From assembly GCF_021049305.1 (NCBI RefSeq), contig NZ_CP088082.1, forward strand, positions 310,001-374,000: DNA of 64,000 nt, written 5' to 3'. Under the pieces are notes generated by a model. That model did not search any database. It was not told the DNA's origin and saw nothing but the letters and a program-made list of their open reading frames with translations. This document shows positions 26,283 to 36,348 of this stretch, piece by piece. Each line of letters begins with the position of its first letter. Within the stretch, counting starts at the first letter, position 1. Source of the DNA: Ideonella dechloratans. Lineage in GTDB: Bacteria > Pseudomonadota > Gammaproteobacteria > Burkholderiales > Burkholderiaceae_C. The position numbers were made by a program, and so were the translations under genes.

Positions 26283-28013
26283 TCAGAAGTGCATGCGGTC
26301 TTCGGCCATGCGGTACAGGCGCCGCCACACCAGGTGGTTCAGACCCATCACGAACAGGCACATCACGCCGATGCCCAGCGCGATACGGGGGAAGTCCCCC
26401 ACCGCGGTCATGTGTGCGATGTAGCTGCCCAGGCCCTCGGCCTGCAGCGTGGTGTCACCCCAGGTGACGTACTCGGAGACGATGCTGGCATTCCAGGAGC
26501 CGCCGCTGGCGGTCAGTGCGCCGGTGACGAAGCTGGGGAACACGGCCGGCAGCAGGAAGCGGCGCCACTTCAGCCAGCCGCTCAGCCCCAGGTTCTGGGC
26601 CGCGAAGCGCAGCTCGGTCGGGATGCTGGAGGCCCCCGCGATGACGTTGAACAGGATGTACCACTGGGTGCCGAAGACCATCAGCGGCGAGAGCCAGATG
26701 TTGGGGTTCAGGCGCCAGTGCACCAGGGCCATCACCACCACCGGGAACAGCAGGTTGGCCGGGAAGGCGGCCAGGAACTGGGCCACCGCCTGCAGGCGGC
26801 CGGACCAGCGCGGGTTCATGCCGATCCACACGCCCACCGGCACCCAGACCACCGCCGCCAGGGCGATCAGCACGCTCACCCGCAGCAGGGTCAGGCAGCC
26901 CAGCCACAGCACATGACCCACCTCGGCCCAGCCCACCTCGGCGTGGACGAAGCGCAGCAGGCTCCACAGCGCGTAGAGCACCACCGCGGCGATCAGGGCG
27001 TCCCAGGCCCGCTGCACCGGCCAGGTGGTGGCGCGCGGGCGGGCGCGGATCGAGGTGCCGTCGTGCCGGCGGTGGAACAGCACCAGCGTGCGTTCGAGCT
27101 GACCCACCAGCCACGCGCCCAGGGCCTGGGTGCCGCGGGTTCGGCGCAGCCAGGTCAGCAGCCAGGACTGCGGTGCCGCGCCACTGCCGCCTTCCTCGAA
27201 GCGGAACTTGTCGGCCCAGGCCACCAGGGGACGGAACAGCAGCTGGTCGTACAGCAGGATGGCACCCAGCATGCAGGCGATGGCCCAGCCGATGGCGCCC
27301 AGGTCACGGGCCTCGATGGCCATGGCGATGTAGGAGCCCACGCCTGGCAGCTTGATGCTCTGGTTGGAGACGCTGATGGCCTCCGAGGCCACGACGAAGA
27401 ACCAGCCGCCGGACATGGACATCATCATGTTCCACAAGAGGCCGGGCATGGCGAAGGGCAGCTCCAGGCGCCAGAAGCGCTGCCAGCCCGAGAGCTGGAA
27501 CACGCGGGCCGCCTCCTGGAGTTCGGCCGGCACCGTGCGCAGCGACTGGTACAGGCTGAAGGCCATGTTCCAGGCCTGCGAGGTGAAGATGGCGAAGATG
27601 GCCGCGCATTCCACCCCGAAGAGATTGCCCGGGAACAGGGCGATGAAGCCGGTGACGGTGATGGACAGGAAGCCCAGGATGGGGATGGACTGAAGGATGT
27701 CCAGCAGCGGAACCAGCACCCGCTCCGCGGTGGCATTCTTGGCCGCCAGCACCGCGAAGCAGCCGGCGAACAGCAGCGAGGCCACCATGGCCACGGCCAT
27801 GCGCAGCGTGGTGCGCAGGAAATAGTAGGGCAGCTGCCAGGGATCCAGGGACAGGGCGATCGGGTCGCCCAGGTGGAAGGGGCGCGCCATGCCCATGGCC
27901 CCGTAGGCCAGCAGCACCAGCGTGGCCAGCACCACGGGCAGCAGCGCCCAGTCCCAGCGGTTGACCGGGGACTCGACCGCCGCGCGGGCGAAGAAGCGCT
28001 GTTCGTTCTGCAT
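26283..28013 (-). CDS. Fused double-domain ABC transporter permease
   Basis: A 576-residue inner-membrane protein that holds two complete NitT/TauT-type permease domains in one chain. The first is about residues 25-275, with an EAA-like loop at AELQEAARVFQLSGWQRFWR. The second is about 335-565, with its loop at TELRFAAQNLGLSGWLKWRR. A charged linker (about 290-330) joins them. Most members of the family are single-domain and dimerise, so here one gene would supply the whole channel. It lies directly upstream of the ATPase gene. The substrate cannot be assigned without the binding protein. Confidence 0.9.
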   Translation of the reverse strand: MQNEQRFFARAAVESPVNRWDWALLPVVLATLVLLAYGAMGMARPFHLGDPIALSLDPWQLPYYFLRTTLRMAVAMVASLLFAGCFAVLAAKNATAERVLVPLLDILQSIPILGFLSITVTGFIALFPGNLFGVECAAIFAIFTSQAWNMAFSLYQSLRTVPAELQEAARVFQLSGWQRFWRLELPFAMPGLLWNMMMSMSGGWFFVVASEAISVSNQSIKLPGVGSYIAMAIEARDLGAIGWAIACMLGAILLYDQLLFRPLVAWADKFRFEEGGSGAAPQSWLLTWLRRTRGTQALGAWLVGQLERTLVLFHRRHDGTSIRARPRATTWPVQRAWDALIAAVVLYALWSLLRFVHAEVGWAEVGHVLWLGCLTLLRVSVLIALAAVVWVPVGVWIGMNPRWSGRLQAVAQFLAAFPANLLFPVVVMALVHWRLNPNIWLSPLMVFGTQWYILFNVIAGASSIPTELRFAAQNLGLSGWLKWRRFLLPAVFPSFVTGALTASGGSWNASIVSEYVTWGDTTLQAEGLGSYIAHMTAVGDFPRIALGIGVMCLFVMGLNHLVWRRLYRMAEDRMHF

Positions 28014-28146
28014 GGGACGCTCGCTCGTCGTGGGCAGGAAGCTCGGAAAGGTTAACCCGGCATCCTCGCATGCCGATGTGTCATGCCCAAGAACAACGGC
28101 CTGCGGGACAGCCTTCGGTCAGGCCAGGGACGGGGCGCCGTCAGCC

Positions 28147-28380
28147 TCAGTCGGCCCAGCGCAACACGGCTTCGTCGCGCCAGTAGGCCAGGGCGCTGTA
28201 GTAACCCTCCCAGACGCAGCCGATGCAGCCGCGACCGCAGCAGGTGGTGGGCTCGGGCGGTGGCTCGGGCAGTTCGGTGCTGTGGCGCTGGGCGCTGGCC
28301 TGCACCGCGGTGATCAGGGCCTGGGCCTCGGCGCGGTCGGCCGGGTTCCACGCCAGCAGGGCATCGTCGGGAATCAGCAT
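28147..28380 (-). CDS. Oxidoreductase-like domain small cysteine-rich protein
   Basis: A 77-residue cytoplasmic protein with the cluster CCGRGCIGCVWEGYY at about residues 47-61. This matches the short oxidoreductase-like N-terminal domain (the family seen in eukaryotic and proteobacterial small proteins with CCxxGCxxCVW). The cysteines could bind a metal or be redox-active, but no reaction is known for the bacterial proteins. It lies 15 bases downstream of gshA on the same strand and is probably co-transcribed with it. That would fit a thiol-linked role, as inference only. Confidence 0.8.
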   Translation of the reverse strand: MLIPDDALLAWNPADRAEAQALITAVQASAQRHSTELPEPPPEPTTCCGRGCIGCVWEGYYSALAYWRDEAVLRWAD

Positions 28381-28395
28381 CGGCGGACCCGCGGT

Positions 28396-29898
28396 TCAGC
28401 CCAGGCGCTGGGCGCTGACGTAGTCCTGGCGGAAGGCCTCGAAGTCCTGCGTCTCGCCGGCTTCGAGCCGGGCCTGCTCGGCCAGCGATTCCTGCGCCAT
28501 GCGGGTCCAGCGGTCCTGGGCGGCCGGGTCCAGCTTGCGGCCCTGGAAGGCCTGCCAGACGGCGTCCGAGCGCTGGCGCACGAAGTCCACGTACTCGATG
28601 CCGTTCTGCTGCAGCGTGGCCACGACCCGGGCCGAAGGCGTGAGCGCCGGATCGGCCAGACGCTGGCGGGCCTCGGTCAGGGCCGTCTGGTGGCCGCTGC
28701 CCAGCGGCGAGCTGTCCAGGTAGCGGGCGATGGGTTCGAGCTCGGCCAGCAGCTCGGCCGCCCAGTCGGTCAGCAGCACCGTCTGGTCGCCGCGTTCCAG
28801 CAGCAGACCGGGCTCGCGGCCACGGGCCGCGGTGCGGTGCAGGTTGAGCACCATGGCGCCCAGTTCCTCGGGCGTGTCCGGCGGGCTGTCGCTCAGGGCG
28901 CAGTGCAGCAGGAAGATGTCCAGGAAGCGCGAGGTCAGGGCGTTGATGCCCAGCGGCTCGAAGGGGTCGAGGTCCATGCAGCGCACTTCCACGTACTCGA
29001 CGCCGCGCTCGCGCAGCGCATGCAGCGGCCGCTCGCCCGAACGGATGACGCGCTTGGGGCGGATGGTGCTGTAGAACTCGTTCTCGATCTGCAGCAGGGT
29101 GGTGCCCAGCTGCAGGTACTCGCCATGGTCGTCACGGATGCCCATGGCCTCGTAGGCCGGATAGGGACGGGTGAGGGCATCCTGCAGCGAGGCGGCGTAG
29201 CTGTCCAGGCAGTTGTAGCTCACCCGCAGGCTGGCCTGGGCGTCGCTCTGGTAGCCCAGCCGGCCCATGCGCAGCGAGGTGGCGTGTGGCAGGTACAGGC
29301 TGTGGCGGCCGAGCTTCTGCAGGCCGTGCGGGCGGCCGGCCACAAAGCCCTCGTCCACCGCCGGCGAGGCACCGAAGAGGTAGAGCAGCAGGAAGGAGTG
29401 GCGGCGGAAGTTGCGGATCAGCGCGAAGTACTCGGCGCTGCTCAGGCCGGGCAGCGACCAGTTGTAGTGGATGCCCGAGATGGTCTGCATGCGCCGGCCG
29501 TAGCGGTGGCTCAGGCCCATGCGGTAGACCGTCTTGGCACGCGCGATGTTGGAGGTGCCGTAGTGGGCCACCGGAATCTGATCGTCCGGCGGCAGGTGGC
29601 CCGGCATGCTCGAGACCCACAGCCGCTCCTCGCCGATGGCCTGGTAGGTCAGCTGGTGCAGGCTGTCGAGCTCGGCCAGGCAGTCCAGCGCGGTGTTGTG
29701 GGCACCGGTCACCAACTCCACCTGCGATTCGCTGAAATCGGTGGTGATGTAGGGGTGGGTGAGGGCCGAGCCCAGCAGCGGCGGATGCGGCGTGAGCGCC
29801 AGCGAGCCGTCGGGCAGGCTGCGCAGGCTCTCCTTCTCGATGCCGCGGCGCAGGCCAGCCAGGCGTTCGGGGGTGAGCTCGTTCAGTCGGATGGGCAT
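28396..29898 (-). CDS. gshA: Glutamate-cysteine ligase
   Basis: Makes gamma-glutamylcysteine, the first and rate-limiting step of glutathione synthesis. The 500-residue product is of the gamma-proteobacterial GshA type. GIEKESLRSLPDG near the N-terminus holds the conserved GxExExLR-like ATP/metal motif. TDFSESQVELVTG, GIHYNWSLP, GYQSDAQASLRVSYNCLDSY and VEYVEVRCMDLDPF are also family signatures. ATG at 29898 gives the expected MPIRLNELTPERL start. An in-frame start at 29943 would add 15 residues with no better ribosome site. Glutathione synthetase is not in this window. Confidence 0.94.
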   Translation of the reverse strand: MPIRLNELTPERLAGLRRGIEKESLRSLPDGSLALTPHPPLLGSALTHPYITTDFSESQVELVTGAHNTALDCLAELDSLHQLTYQAIGEERLWVSSMPGHLPPDDQIPVAHYGTSNIARAKTVYRMGLSHRYGRRMQTISGIHYNWSLPGLSSAEYFALIRNFRRHSFLLLYLFGASPAVDEGFVAGRPHGLQKLGRHSLYLPHATSLRMGRLGYQSDAQASLRVSYNCLDSYAASLQDALTRPYPAYEAMGIRDDHGEYLQLGTTLLQIENEFYSTIRPKRVIRSGERPLHALRERGVEYVEVRCMDLDPFEPLGINALTSRFLDIFLLHCALSDSPPDTPEELGAMVLNLHRTAARGREPGLLLERGDQTVLLTDWAAELLAELEPIARYLDSSPLGSGHQTALTEARQRLADPALTPSARVVATLQQNGIEYVDFVRQRSDAVWQAFQGRKLDPAAQDRWTRMAQESLAEQARLEAGETQDFEAFRQDYVSAQRLG

Positions 29899-30006
29899 GC
29901 GGTGGGCGCTTCTTGTTGTCGAATGGGCGTGATTGGACGCCAATTTCGAGACGCCTGCATGGCAGCGTCCCAGTGCCCCTGCACCGTCTCGGGGCGGCGG
30001 ACCAGC

Positions 30007-30756
30007 TTACGCGATCTGCCCCTGGGGCGGCGTGAGCGGTGTCAAGGGGTCGTCGCGCACCGCCTGGCGCAGCAGGTCGCAGGTGAGCTGGATGTGGGCC
30101 TCCAGGGCCAGGGCCGCGCGGGCTTCCTGCCGGGCGATGGCGGCCTGGAAGATGTCGGTGTGCTCGCGGTGCACGTCGCGGTGCAGCGGGGCCCGGGCGC
30201 CCAGCCGGATGGCGACGTGGCGGTAGCGCTCGGCCTGCCGATACAGGATGCTCAGCAGGTACTTGGTCCAGGGTGAGCGGTGGGCCGAGATCAGGGCTTC
30301 GTGGAAGGCCTTGTTGGCCTGCTCCCATTCCAGCGGGTCCAGGCCGCCGCGGCGCTGCTCGGCCAGGCTGAGCTGCTCGAAGGCCGCCCGCAGCCGGGCG
30401 TCCCAGTCGCCATCGCCATGGCGGATGGACTGGCGCAGCGCGTCGGTCTCCAGCATCACGCGGGTGGCGGTGATGTCCTCCAGATCGGCCAGCGAGATGG
30501 GCGTGACGCGGAAGCCGCGCTGCCCCTCGGCCACCACCAGGGCATCGGACAGCAGCAGGGCCAGGGCCTCGCGCAGGGTGCCGGCGCCCACCTCGTAGTG
30601 GTCCTTCAGGTGTTCCACCCGCAGCCGGGCGCCGGGGGCCAGGGTGCCGCTGACGATGTCCTGGCGCAGCGCCAGGTAGGCCCGCTCCACCAGGGTGCGC
30701 GGGGGCTGGCTGTCGCTGCTCAGGCGGTGGGCGGGAAAACGGTCGGCGGGCAGCAT
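30007..30756 (-). CDS. GntR/FCD-family transcriptional regulator
   Basis: A 249-residue regulator. The N-terminal winged helix (about 20-85: LVERAYLALRQDIVSGTLAP ... VGAGTLREALALLLSDALV) is followed by an FCD ligand domain with conserved Asp/His residues for a metal (about 95-235, including DLEDITATRVMLETDALR and ANKAFHEALISAH). It starts one base after the stop of the DmpR-type gene and is surely co-transcribed with it. A GntR repressor (AphS) is known to control the phenol genes of Comamonas testosteroni, so this one is a candidate repressor of the adjacent operon, the dmpR operon, or both. Its effector is unknown. Confidence 0.9.
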   Translation of the reverse strand: MLPADRFPAHRLSSDSQPPRTLVERAYLALRQDIVSGTLAPGARLRVEHLKDHYEVGAGTLREALALLLSDALVVAEGQRGFRVTPISLADLEDITATRVMLETDALRQSIRHGDGDWDARLRAAFEQLSLAEQRRGGLDPLEWEQANKAFHEALISAHRSPWTKYLLSILYRQAERYRHVAIRLGARAPLHRDVHREHTDIFQAAIARQEARAALALEAHIQLTCDLLRQAVRDDPLTPLTPPQGQIA

Positions 30757-30757
30757 C

Positions 30758-32455
<1,698 letters not shown>

Positions 32456-32471
32456 GTTGTCTCCATCTCGA

Positions 32472-32497
32472 TCGCGCAAATCTCGAGATTTGCGCGA
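32472..32497. promoter_or_regulatory. Perfect 26-bp palindrome upstream of dmpR
   Basis: Two 13-base arms, TCGCGCAAATCTC and its exact complement, meet at 32484/32485 with no spacer. It begins 17 bases upstream of the proposed GTG start of dmpR, in its leader or promoter. This is the form expected for an operator bound by a dimer. The GntR protein encoded in the same operon is the nearest candidate, as inference. The half-site core TCGAGATTT is repeated at 32702-32710 in front of dmpK. Confidence 0.7.
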
Positions 32498-32537
32498 CAT
32501 GCCGTCAATCACGGTTCTGGCGGGCCTCGGGCTGTCT

Positions 32538-32591
32538 TTTGATCATTTGATGAAGTCCGCCAAGAGATTGTGCGCCATTTGATCCAACAAG
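32538..32591 (+). promoter_or_regulatory. DmpR/XylR upstream activating sites (two)
   Basis: TTTGATCATTTGATGAA (32538-32554) closely matches the XylR/DmpR inverted repeat (TTGATCAATTGATCAA type). CATTTGATCCAACAAG (32577-32591 region) is a weaker second copy. They lie roughly 150-190 bp upstream of the sigma-54 promoter of dmpK, the usual distance for enhancer sites of this family. An AT-rich stretch at about 32680-32712 between them and the promoter could host IHF. Confidence 0.6.
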
Positions 32592-32729
32592 TCCAAGTCG
32601 CAGCAGGGAAATCCCCGGCTTGCCGCCCAGCGCTTCGCTTGTTCAGCACGGCCGGTGTGGGTCGGTGCGGGGCCGAAATTTCGGGGTTTTCCCTTTGAAT
32701 ATCGAGATTTCAGGGTCAAGTCGCCGTTC

Positions 32730-32746
32730 TTGGCACGGCCTTCGCA
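32730..32746 (+). promoter_or_regulatory. Sigma-54 promoter of the phenol (dmpK) operon
   Basis: TTGGCACGGCCTTCGCA fits the -24/-12 consensus TGGCAC-N5-TTGC with one mismatch. The invariant GG (32732-32733) and GC (32744-32745) are exactly ten bases apart. It is 34 bp upstream of the dmpK start codon and downstream of DmpR-type activating sites, as in the Pseudomonas dmp operon. Confidence 0.85.
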
Positions 32747-32779
32747 ATTCATCCGGCATCCACCGACCGGAGGCCCGCC

Positions 32780-33007
32780 GTGAATCCCGAAACCGCCCAC
32801 ACCGCCGACACCGAGCAACAGACCCCCGCGGTCCTGCGCAAGTTCGTGCGGGTGCAGTCGGTCCGGGGGGATGGGCTGGTCAGCTTCGACTTCGCCATCG
32901 GCTGGCCGGAGTTGTCTGTGGAACTGATGCTGCCCCGGCCTGCCTTCGAGGCGTTTTGCGCGACCCACCGCGTCGAACGGCTCGATGGCCCCGAGGACGG
33001 CCGCTGA
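32780..33007 (+). CDS. dmpK: Phenol hydroxylase assembly component DmpK
   Basis: First gene of the operon. DmpK is not needed for catalysis but helps assemble the active hydroxylase by iron loading (known for the Pseudomonas homologue). The 75-residue product has the family core FVRVQSVRGDGLVSFDFAIG and VELMLPRPAFEAFCATHRV. Translation starts at GTG 32780, with GGAGG six bases upstream. It is the promoter-proximal gene, 34 bp after the sigma-54 element, and is followed 20 bp later by dmpL. Confidence 0.92.
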   Translation: MNPETAHTADTEQQTPAVLRKFVRVQSVRGDGLVSFDFAIGWPELSVELMLPRPAFEAFCATHRVERLDGPEDGR

Positions 33008-33027
33008 CCCACCAGGAGACAAGCCCC

Positions 33028-34023
33028 ATGAACATCGATCTGCAGGCCCGCGAGATCCAGCCCCTGCGCCACACCTTCAGCCATGTGGCCCAGGCCCAGG
33101 GCGGCGACAAGCCGGCCTCGCGCTATCTGGAAGCCACCCTCGGGGCCCAGGCCCTGACCAACTTCCATTACCGGCCCACCTGGGATCCGGCCCACACCCT
33201 GTTCGACCCGGCGCGCAGCGCCATCCGCTTGGCCGACTGGAACGTGCTGCGCGACCCGCGCCAGTTCTACTACGCCACCTGGACCATGGCCCGCGCCCGC
33301 CAGCAGGAGGCGATGGAGGCCAACTTCCAGTTCGTCGAGCAGCGTGGCCTGGCCGACCGCATGCCCGAGGCCGTGAAGGCCCAGGCCCTGACCCTGCTGA
33401 TGCCGCTGCGCCACGTGGCCTGGGGCGGCAACATGAACAACGCCGCCATCTGCGCCTACGGCTTCGGCACGCCCTTCACCGCGCCGGCCATGTTCCACGC
33501 CATGGACCAGCTGGGCGCCGCCCAGTACCTGACCCGCGTGGGCCTGACCCTGGGCGGGCCGGAATCCCTGGACGAAGGCAAGGCCGCCTGGATGGGCGCG
33601 CCGGCCTGGCAGCGCCTGCGCCATTACGTCGAGGACAGCTTCGTCGAGGCCGACCCGATGGCCCTGTTCGTGGCCCAGAACCTGGCCCTGGACGGTCTGC
33701 TGTACCCGCTGGTCTACGGCGCCCTGGTGGACGATCACCTGAGCCTGCAGGGCGGCACCGCGGTGGCCATGCTCACCGCCTTCATGCCCGAGTGGCACGA
33801 GGAAAGCGCCCGCTGGGTCGATGCCGTGGTCAAGACCGCCGCGGCCGCCAGCGAGGACAACCGCCGCCTGCTGTCCGACTGGGCCCGCCAGTGGGGCGAG
33901 CGTGCCAAGGGCGCGCTGGCGCCGGTGGCCGAGATGGTGCTGGGCGAGACCGCGCAGACCGTGATCGACGAGGTGTGGGAGGCCTGGCAGGCCCGCTGCG
34001 CCAAGGCCGGCCTGGCCGTCTGA
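33028..34023 (+). CDS. dmpL: Phenol hydroxylase beta subunit DmpL
   Basis: The smaller oxygenase subunit of the soluble di-iron phenol 2-monooxygenase (an alpha2beta2gamma2 complex with DmpN and DmpO). It has 331 residues. It has the carboxylate-bridged fold but lacks the metal-binding ExxH motifs, as expected. Recognisable parts are NFHYRPTWDP, FDPARSAIRLADWNVLRDPRQFYYATWTMARARQQE and GGNMNNAAICAYGFGTPF. ATG at 33028 follows AGGAGACAAGCCCC, a ribosome-site form seen before several genes of this region. Confidence 0.94.
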   Translation: MNIDLQAREIQPLRHTFSHVAQAQGGDKPASRYLEATLGAQALTNFHYRPTWDPAHTLFDPARSAIRLADWNVLRDPRQFYYATWTMARARQQEAMEANFQFVEQRGLADRMPEAVKAQALTLLMPLRHVAWGGNMNNAAICAYGFGTPFTAPAMFHAMDQLGAAQYLTRVGLTLGGPESLDEGKAAWMGAPAWQRLRHYVEDSFVEADPMALFVAQNLALDGLLYPLVYGALVDDHLSLQGGTAVAMLTAFMPEWHEESARWVDAVVKTAAAASEDNRRLLSDWARQWGERAKGALAPVAEMVLGETAQTVIDEVWEAWQARCAKAGLAV

Positions 34024-34051
34024 CCTCCGCCCACCCCCGACAGGAGCCCCC

Positions 34052-34321
34052 ATGTCCAACGTGTTCATCGCCTTCCAGGCCAACGAGGAGTCCCGTCCCG
34101 TCGTGGACGCCATCCTGGCCGACAACCCGCACGCCATCGTCAGCCACCCCACCGGCCTGGTGAAGATCGACGCCCCTGGCCACCTGACGATCCGGCGCGA
34201 AACGATCGAGTCGCAGACCGGCCGCAGCTACGACCTGCAGCAGATCCAGGTGAACCTGGTGACGCTGTCGGGTCACGTCGATGAGGACGACGACCAGCTC
34301 ACGCTGAGCTGGAAGCACTGA
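34052..34321 (+). CDS. dmpM: Phenol hydroxylase regulatory (effector) protein DmpM
   Basis: Cofactor-free effector protein that binds the hydroxylase and tunes turnover. The 89 residues SNVFIAFQANEESRPVVDAI ... and TGLVKIDAPGHLTIRRETIE match the DmpM/MmoB family. It is 28 bp after dmpL with AGGAG upstream. The gap to dmpN is 97 bp, the longest inside the hydroxylase genes, and I see no promoter or terminator in it. Confidence 0.94.
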   Translation: MSNVFIAFQANEESRPVVDAILADNPHAIVSHPTGLVKIDAPGHLTIRRETIESQTGRSYDLQQIQVNLVTLSGHVDEDDDQLTLSWKH

Positions 34322-34418
34322 AGCCCTCCTTTCGCCGCAACGCACTTCCACGTATTCCACGCGCCCCCAAGCCGCCACGCAAAGAGCGGCCCGCGCCACA
34401 CCACCGGAGACAAGCCCC

Positions 34419-35987
34419 ATGGACACCCGTGTCGCCCGCAAGAAGCTGGGCCTGAAGGAACGCTACGCCGCCATGACCCGCGGTCTGGGCTGGGAAACCA
34501 GCTACCAGCCGATGGACAAGGTCTTCCCCTATGACCGCTACGAGGGTCTGAAGATCCACGACTGGGATCAGTGGCAGGACCCCTTCCGCCTGACGATGGA
34601 CGCCTACTGGAAGTACCAGGGCGAGAAGGAGAAGAAGCTCTACGCGGTGATCGAGGCCTTCGCCCAGAACAACGGCCAGCTGGGCGTGGCGGATGCGCGC
34701 TACGTCAACGCGCTCAAGCTCTTCATCCAGGGCGTGACGCCGCTGGAGTACTACGCCCACCGCGGCTTCGCCCATGTGGGCCGCCAGTTCACCGGCGAGG
34801 GCGCCCGGGTGGCCGCGCAGATGCAGTCCATCGACGAACTGCGCCACTACCAGACCGAGACGCATGCCATCTCGCACTACAACAAGTACTTCAACGGCAT
34901 GCACAGCCCGAACCACTGGTTCGACCGGGTCTGGTACCTGTCCGTGCCCAAGTCCTTCTTCGAGGACGCCTGCACCGCCGGGCCCTTCGAGTTCCTGACC
35001 GCGGTCAGCTTCTCCTTCGAGTACGTGCTGACCAACCTGCTGTTCGTGCCCTTCATGTCGGGCGCGGCGCACAACGGCGACATGTCCACCGTGACCTTCG
35101 GCTTCTCGGCGCAGAGCGACGAGTCGCGCCACATGACGCTGGGCATCGAGTGCATCAAGTTCATGCTGGAGCAGGACCCGGACAACGTGCCCATCGTCCA
35201 GCGCTGGATCGACAAGTGGTTCTGGCGCGGCTACCGCCTGCTGACCCTGGTGGCCATGATGCAGGACTACATGCTGCCCAAGCGCGTGATGAGCTGGAAG
35301 GAAGCCTGGGAGATGTACGCCGAGAGCAACGGCGGCGCGCTCTTCAAGGATCTGGCGCGCTACGGCATCCGCGAGCCCAAGGGCTGGAAGGACGCCTGCG
35401 AAGGCAAGGACCACATCAGCCACCAGGCCTGGAACACCTTCTACAACTACGCCGCTGCCGCGCCCTTCCACACCTGGGTGCCCAAGGACGACGAGCTGCA
35501 GTGGCTGTCGGAGAAGTACCCCAACACCTTCGACGCCCTGTACCGCCCGCGCCTGGAGTACTACCGCGGCCAGCAGGAGCAGGGTCAGCGCTTCTACAAC
35601 AAGACGCTGCCGATGCTGTGCCAGACCTGCCAGATCCCCATGCTCTTCACCGAGCCGGGCGATGCCACGCAGATCGCCTACCGCGAGTCCAGCTACCTGG
35701 GCGACAAGTTCCACTTCTGCAGCGACCACTGCAAGGAGATCTTCGACCACGAGCCCGAGAAGTACGTCCAGGCCTGGCTGCCGGTGCACCAGATCTACCA
35801 GGGCCACTGCTTCAAGCCGGGCGTGGACCCGACCGCCCCGGGCTTCGACCCGCTGGCCGCGGTGCTCGACTACTACGAGCTCAACGTGGGCCGGGACAAC
35901 TTCGACTTCGAAGGGTCCGAAGACCAGAAGAACTTCGCCGCCTGGCGTGGCGATGGCACCCACAACGCTTCCGGAGAACAGGCATGA
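34419..35987 (+). CDS. dmpN: Phenol hydroxylase large (alpha) subunit DmpN
   Basis: Catalytic subunit that hydroxylates phenol to catechol at a carboxylate-bridged di-iron centre. It has 522 residues. All six predicted ligands are present: Glu110 (LEYYAHRG), Glu140 and His143 (DELRH), Glu201 (FEY), Glu235 and His238 (DESRH), in family-standard spacing. A C-terminal region with Cys pairs (CQTCQIP and CSDHC) is also typical. The start ATG is preceded by GGAGACAAGCCCC. The stop overlaps the dmpO start (ATGA). It is expected to be active on phenol and probably on cresols. Confidence 0.96.
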   Translation: MDTRVARKKLGLKERYAAMTRGLGWETSYQPMDKVFPYDRYEGLKIHDWDQWQDPFRLTMDAYWKYQGEKEKKLYAVIEAFAQNNGQLGVADARYVNALKLFIQGVTPLEYYAHRGFAHVGRQFTGEGARVAAQMQSIDELRHYQTETHAISHYNKYFNGMHSPNHWFDRVWYLSVPKSFFEDACTAGPFEFLTAVSFSFEYVLTNLLFVPFMSGAAHNGDMSTVTFGFSAQSDESRHMTLGIECIKFMLEQDPDNVPIVQRWIDKWFWRGYRLLTLVAMMQDYMLPKRVMSWKEAWEMYAESNGGALFKDLARYGIREPKGWKDACEGKDHISHQAWNTFYNYAAAAPFHTWVPKDDELQWLSEKYPNTFDALYRPRLEYYRGQQEQGQRFYNKTLPMLCQTCQIPMLFTEPGDATQIAYRESSYLGDKFHFCSDHCKEIFDHEPEKYVQAWLPVHQIYQGHCFKPGVDPTAPGFDPLAAVLDYYELNVGRDNFDFEGSEDQKNFAAWRGDGTHNASGEQA

Positions 35988-36340
35988 CCGTCGTTGCCGC
36001 CGCCCCCTACCGCTTCCCCGTGGCCGACGTGCGGGAGAACTTCCCGGCCCCGCTGCTCTACATCGGCTGGGACCAGCACCTGATGTTCTGCGCCCCGTTC
36101 TGCCTGCCGCTGCCGCCGGACCTGCCCTTCGACGCGCTGCTGACCCAGGTGCTGCCCGGCATCTACGGTGCCCACCCGGACTTCGCCCGCATCGACTGGG
36201 ACCAGGCCCAGTGGACCAAGGCCGGCCAGCCCTGGCGGCCGGACCGTGCCAAGAGCCTGGCCGAGAACGGCCTGGGCCACAAGGACGCGATCCACTTCCG
36301 CACGCCGGGCCTGAACGGCATCGCGGGCTCCTGCAGCTGA
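35984..36340 (+). CDS. dmpO: Phenol hydroxylase gamma subunit DmpO
   Basis: Small structural subunit of the oxygenase. The 118 residues contain VRENFPAPLLYIGWDQHLMFC, the DFARIDWDQAQW segment and the terminal HKDAIHFRTPGLNGIAGSCS, which closely follow the conserved C-terminus of DmpO. The start ATG at 35984 overlaps the dmpN stop, so subunits are translationally coupled in the order N-O. It is followed by dmpP after eight bases. Confidence 0.93.
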   Translation: MTVVAAAPYRFPVADVRENFPAPLLYIGWDQHLMFCAPFCLPLPPDLPFDALLTQVLPGIYGAHPDFARIDWDQAQWTKAGQPWRPDRAKSLAENGLGHKDAIHFRTPGLNGIAGSCS

Positions 36341-36348
36341 GGCCAGCC

